From assembly GCF_047250365.1 (NCBI RefSeq), contig NZ_JBLBVL010000018.1, forward strand, positions 13,162 to 77,161: a stretch of DNA of 64,000 nucleotides, written 5' to 3'. The notes under the pieces are model-generated. The model was given only the letters and a program-made list of their open reading frames with translations. It was not told the origin of the DNA and did not search any database. Position 1 is the first letter of the stretch. Each line of letters starts with the position of its first letter. The DNA is from Thaumasiovibrio sp047250365. Lineage in GTDB: Bacteria > Pseudomonadota > Gammaproteobacteria > Enterobacterales > Vibrionaceae. This document shows positions 63,879 to 64,000 of this stretch, piece after piece. The position numbers were made by a program, and so were the translations under genes.

Positions 63879-64000
63879 GATAATAATCAACAAATAAGGG
63901 TAATGTGAGACCCAGGCTTTAGCTGCAACTAAAGCTTTCTATGTAGTAGTTCGATTGAACGCTGGCTCCTCAATTGAGAGACCGATAACAAACACGAACG
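63879..64000. other. Start of the next cassette, cut by the window edge
   Basis: About 120 bases after attC 11. On the minus strand two frames are open into the window edge (ending within 63935-63945), so the 3' end of a gene may be here, but nothing can be identified. Confidence 0.3.

Noticed and set aside
1..64000. tRNA and rRNA genes
   Set aside because: No cloverleaf or rRNA-like stretch was recognised in the reading.

Overview
The window reads as a chromosomal segment of a marine gammaproteobacterium of the family Vibrionaceae. Evidence: the order ccoP-ccoH-ccoI-ccoS-TauE/SafE-fnr-uspE-ttcA, a VpsR-like regulator, a YfiQ/Pat protein acetyltransferase, an aapJQMP amino-acid transporter, and from about 52 kb a long array of minus-strand gene cassettes separated by Vibrio-type attC sites, the hallmark of a chromosomal (super)integron. 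The species cannot be fixed from sequence alone.

1-7.5 kb is a respiration/anaerobiosis block: the end of cbb3 oxidase subunit CcoP, its maturation genes ccoH, ccoI (Cu ATPase), ccoS and a TauE/SafE-like membrane protein, then fnr (with an FNR-like box before it), uspE and convergent ttcA. 7.6-31 kb is housekeeping and accessory metabolism: M32 carboxypeptidase, the ABC-F ATPase YbiT, a GDT1-family Mn/Ca transporter next to an exported manganese-type (family II) pyrophosphatase, a BCCT carrier, a lone Cre-like recombinase, Ddl, a SPOR lipoprotein, Pat, a LysR/YeiH divergent pair, a VpsR-like regulator, a MetC-type lyase, HMG-CoA reductase, a plasmid-type ParM/ParR pair, and a beta-hydroxyacid dehydrogenase.

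31-50 kb holds an exported protein of six exact 20-residue leucine-rich repeats, a DEAD-box helicase, a Nudix hydrolase, a LysR/ChrA divergent pair, an FAH-family hydrolase, a PhoD-like phosphatase, a C-terminal scrap of tryptophanase, an unusual chemoreceptor, the aapJQMP operon, an acyltransferase-3 protein, an APH-type kinase and a DUF1566 protein. 50-51.8 kb is a decaying border: a nitroreductase pseudogene, a LysR scrap and a frameshifted VOC-GNAT gene.

52-64 kb is the integron array. Eleven attC sites are recognised; nearly all cassette genes are on the minus strand, so the integrase and attI should lie beyond position 64000. Cassettes encode a LysE exporter, an SDR, a GNAT, a CoiA-like protein, a two-gene unit with a Tlde1/DUF2778-like L,D-transpeptidase-fold toxin candidate and an exported membrane partner, a Bax-inhibitor-1-like protein, a possible SUKH protein, two exported unknowns, and a protein with two HEPN RxxxxH motifs. 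Two kinds of mobile element have entered attC sites: an IS91-like element (one copy with an integrase-transposase chimera, one solo tail, about 97% identical) and an IS10-like IS4-family element with a frameshifted transposase. The most promising new biology is in this array, above all the toxin/partner cassette and the double-HEPN cassette; their functions are inference.
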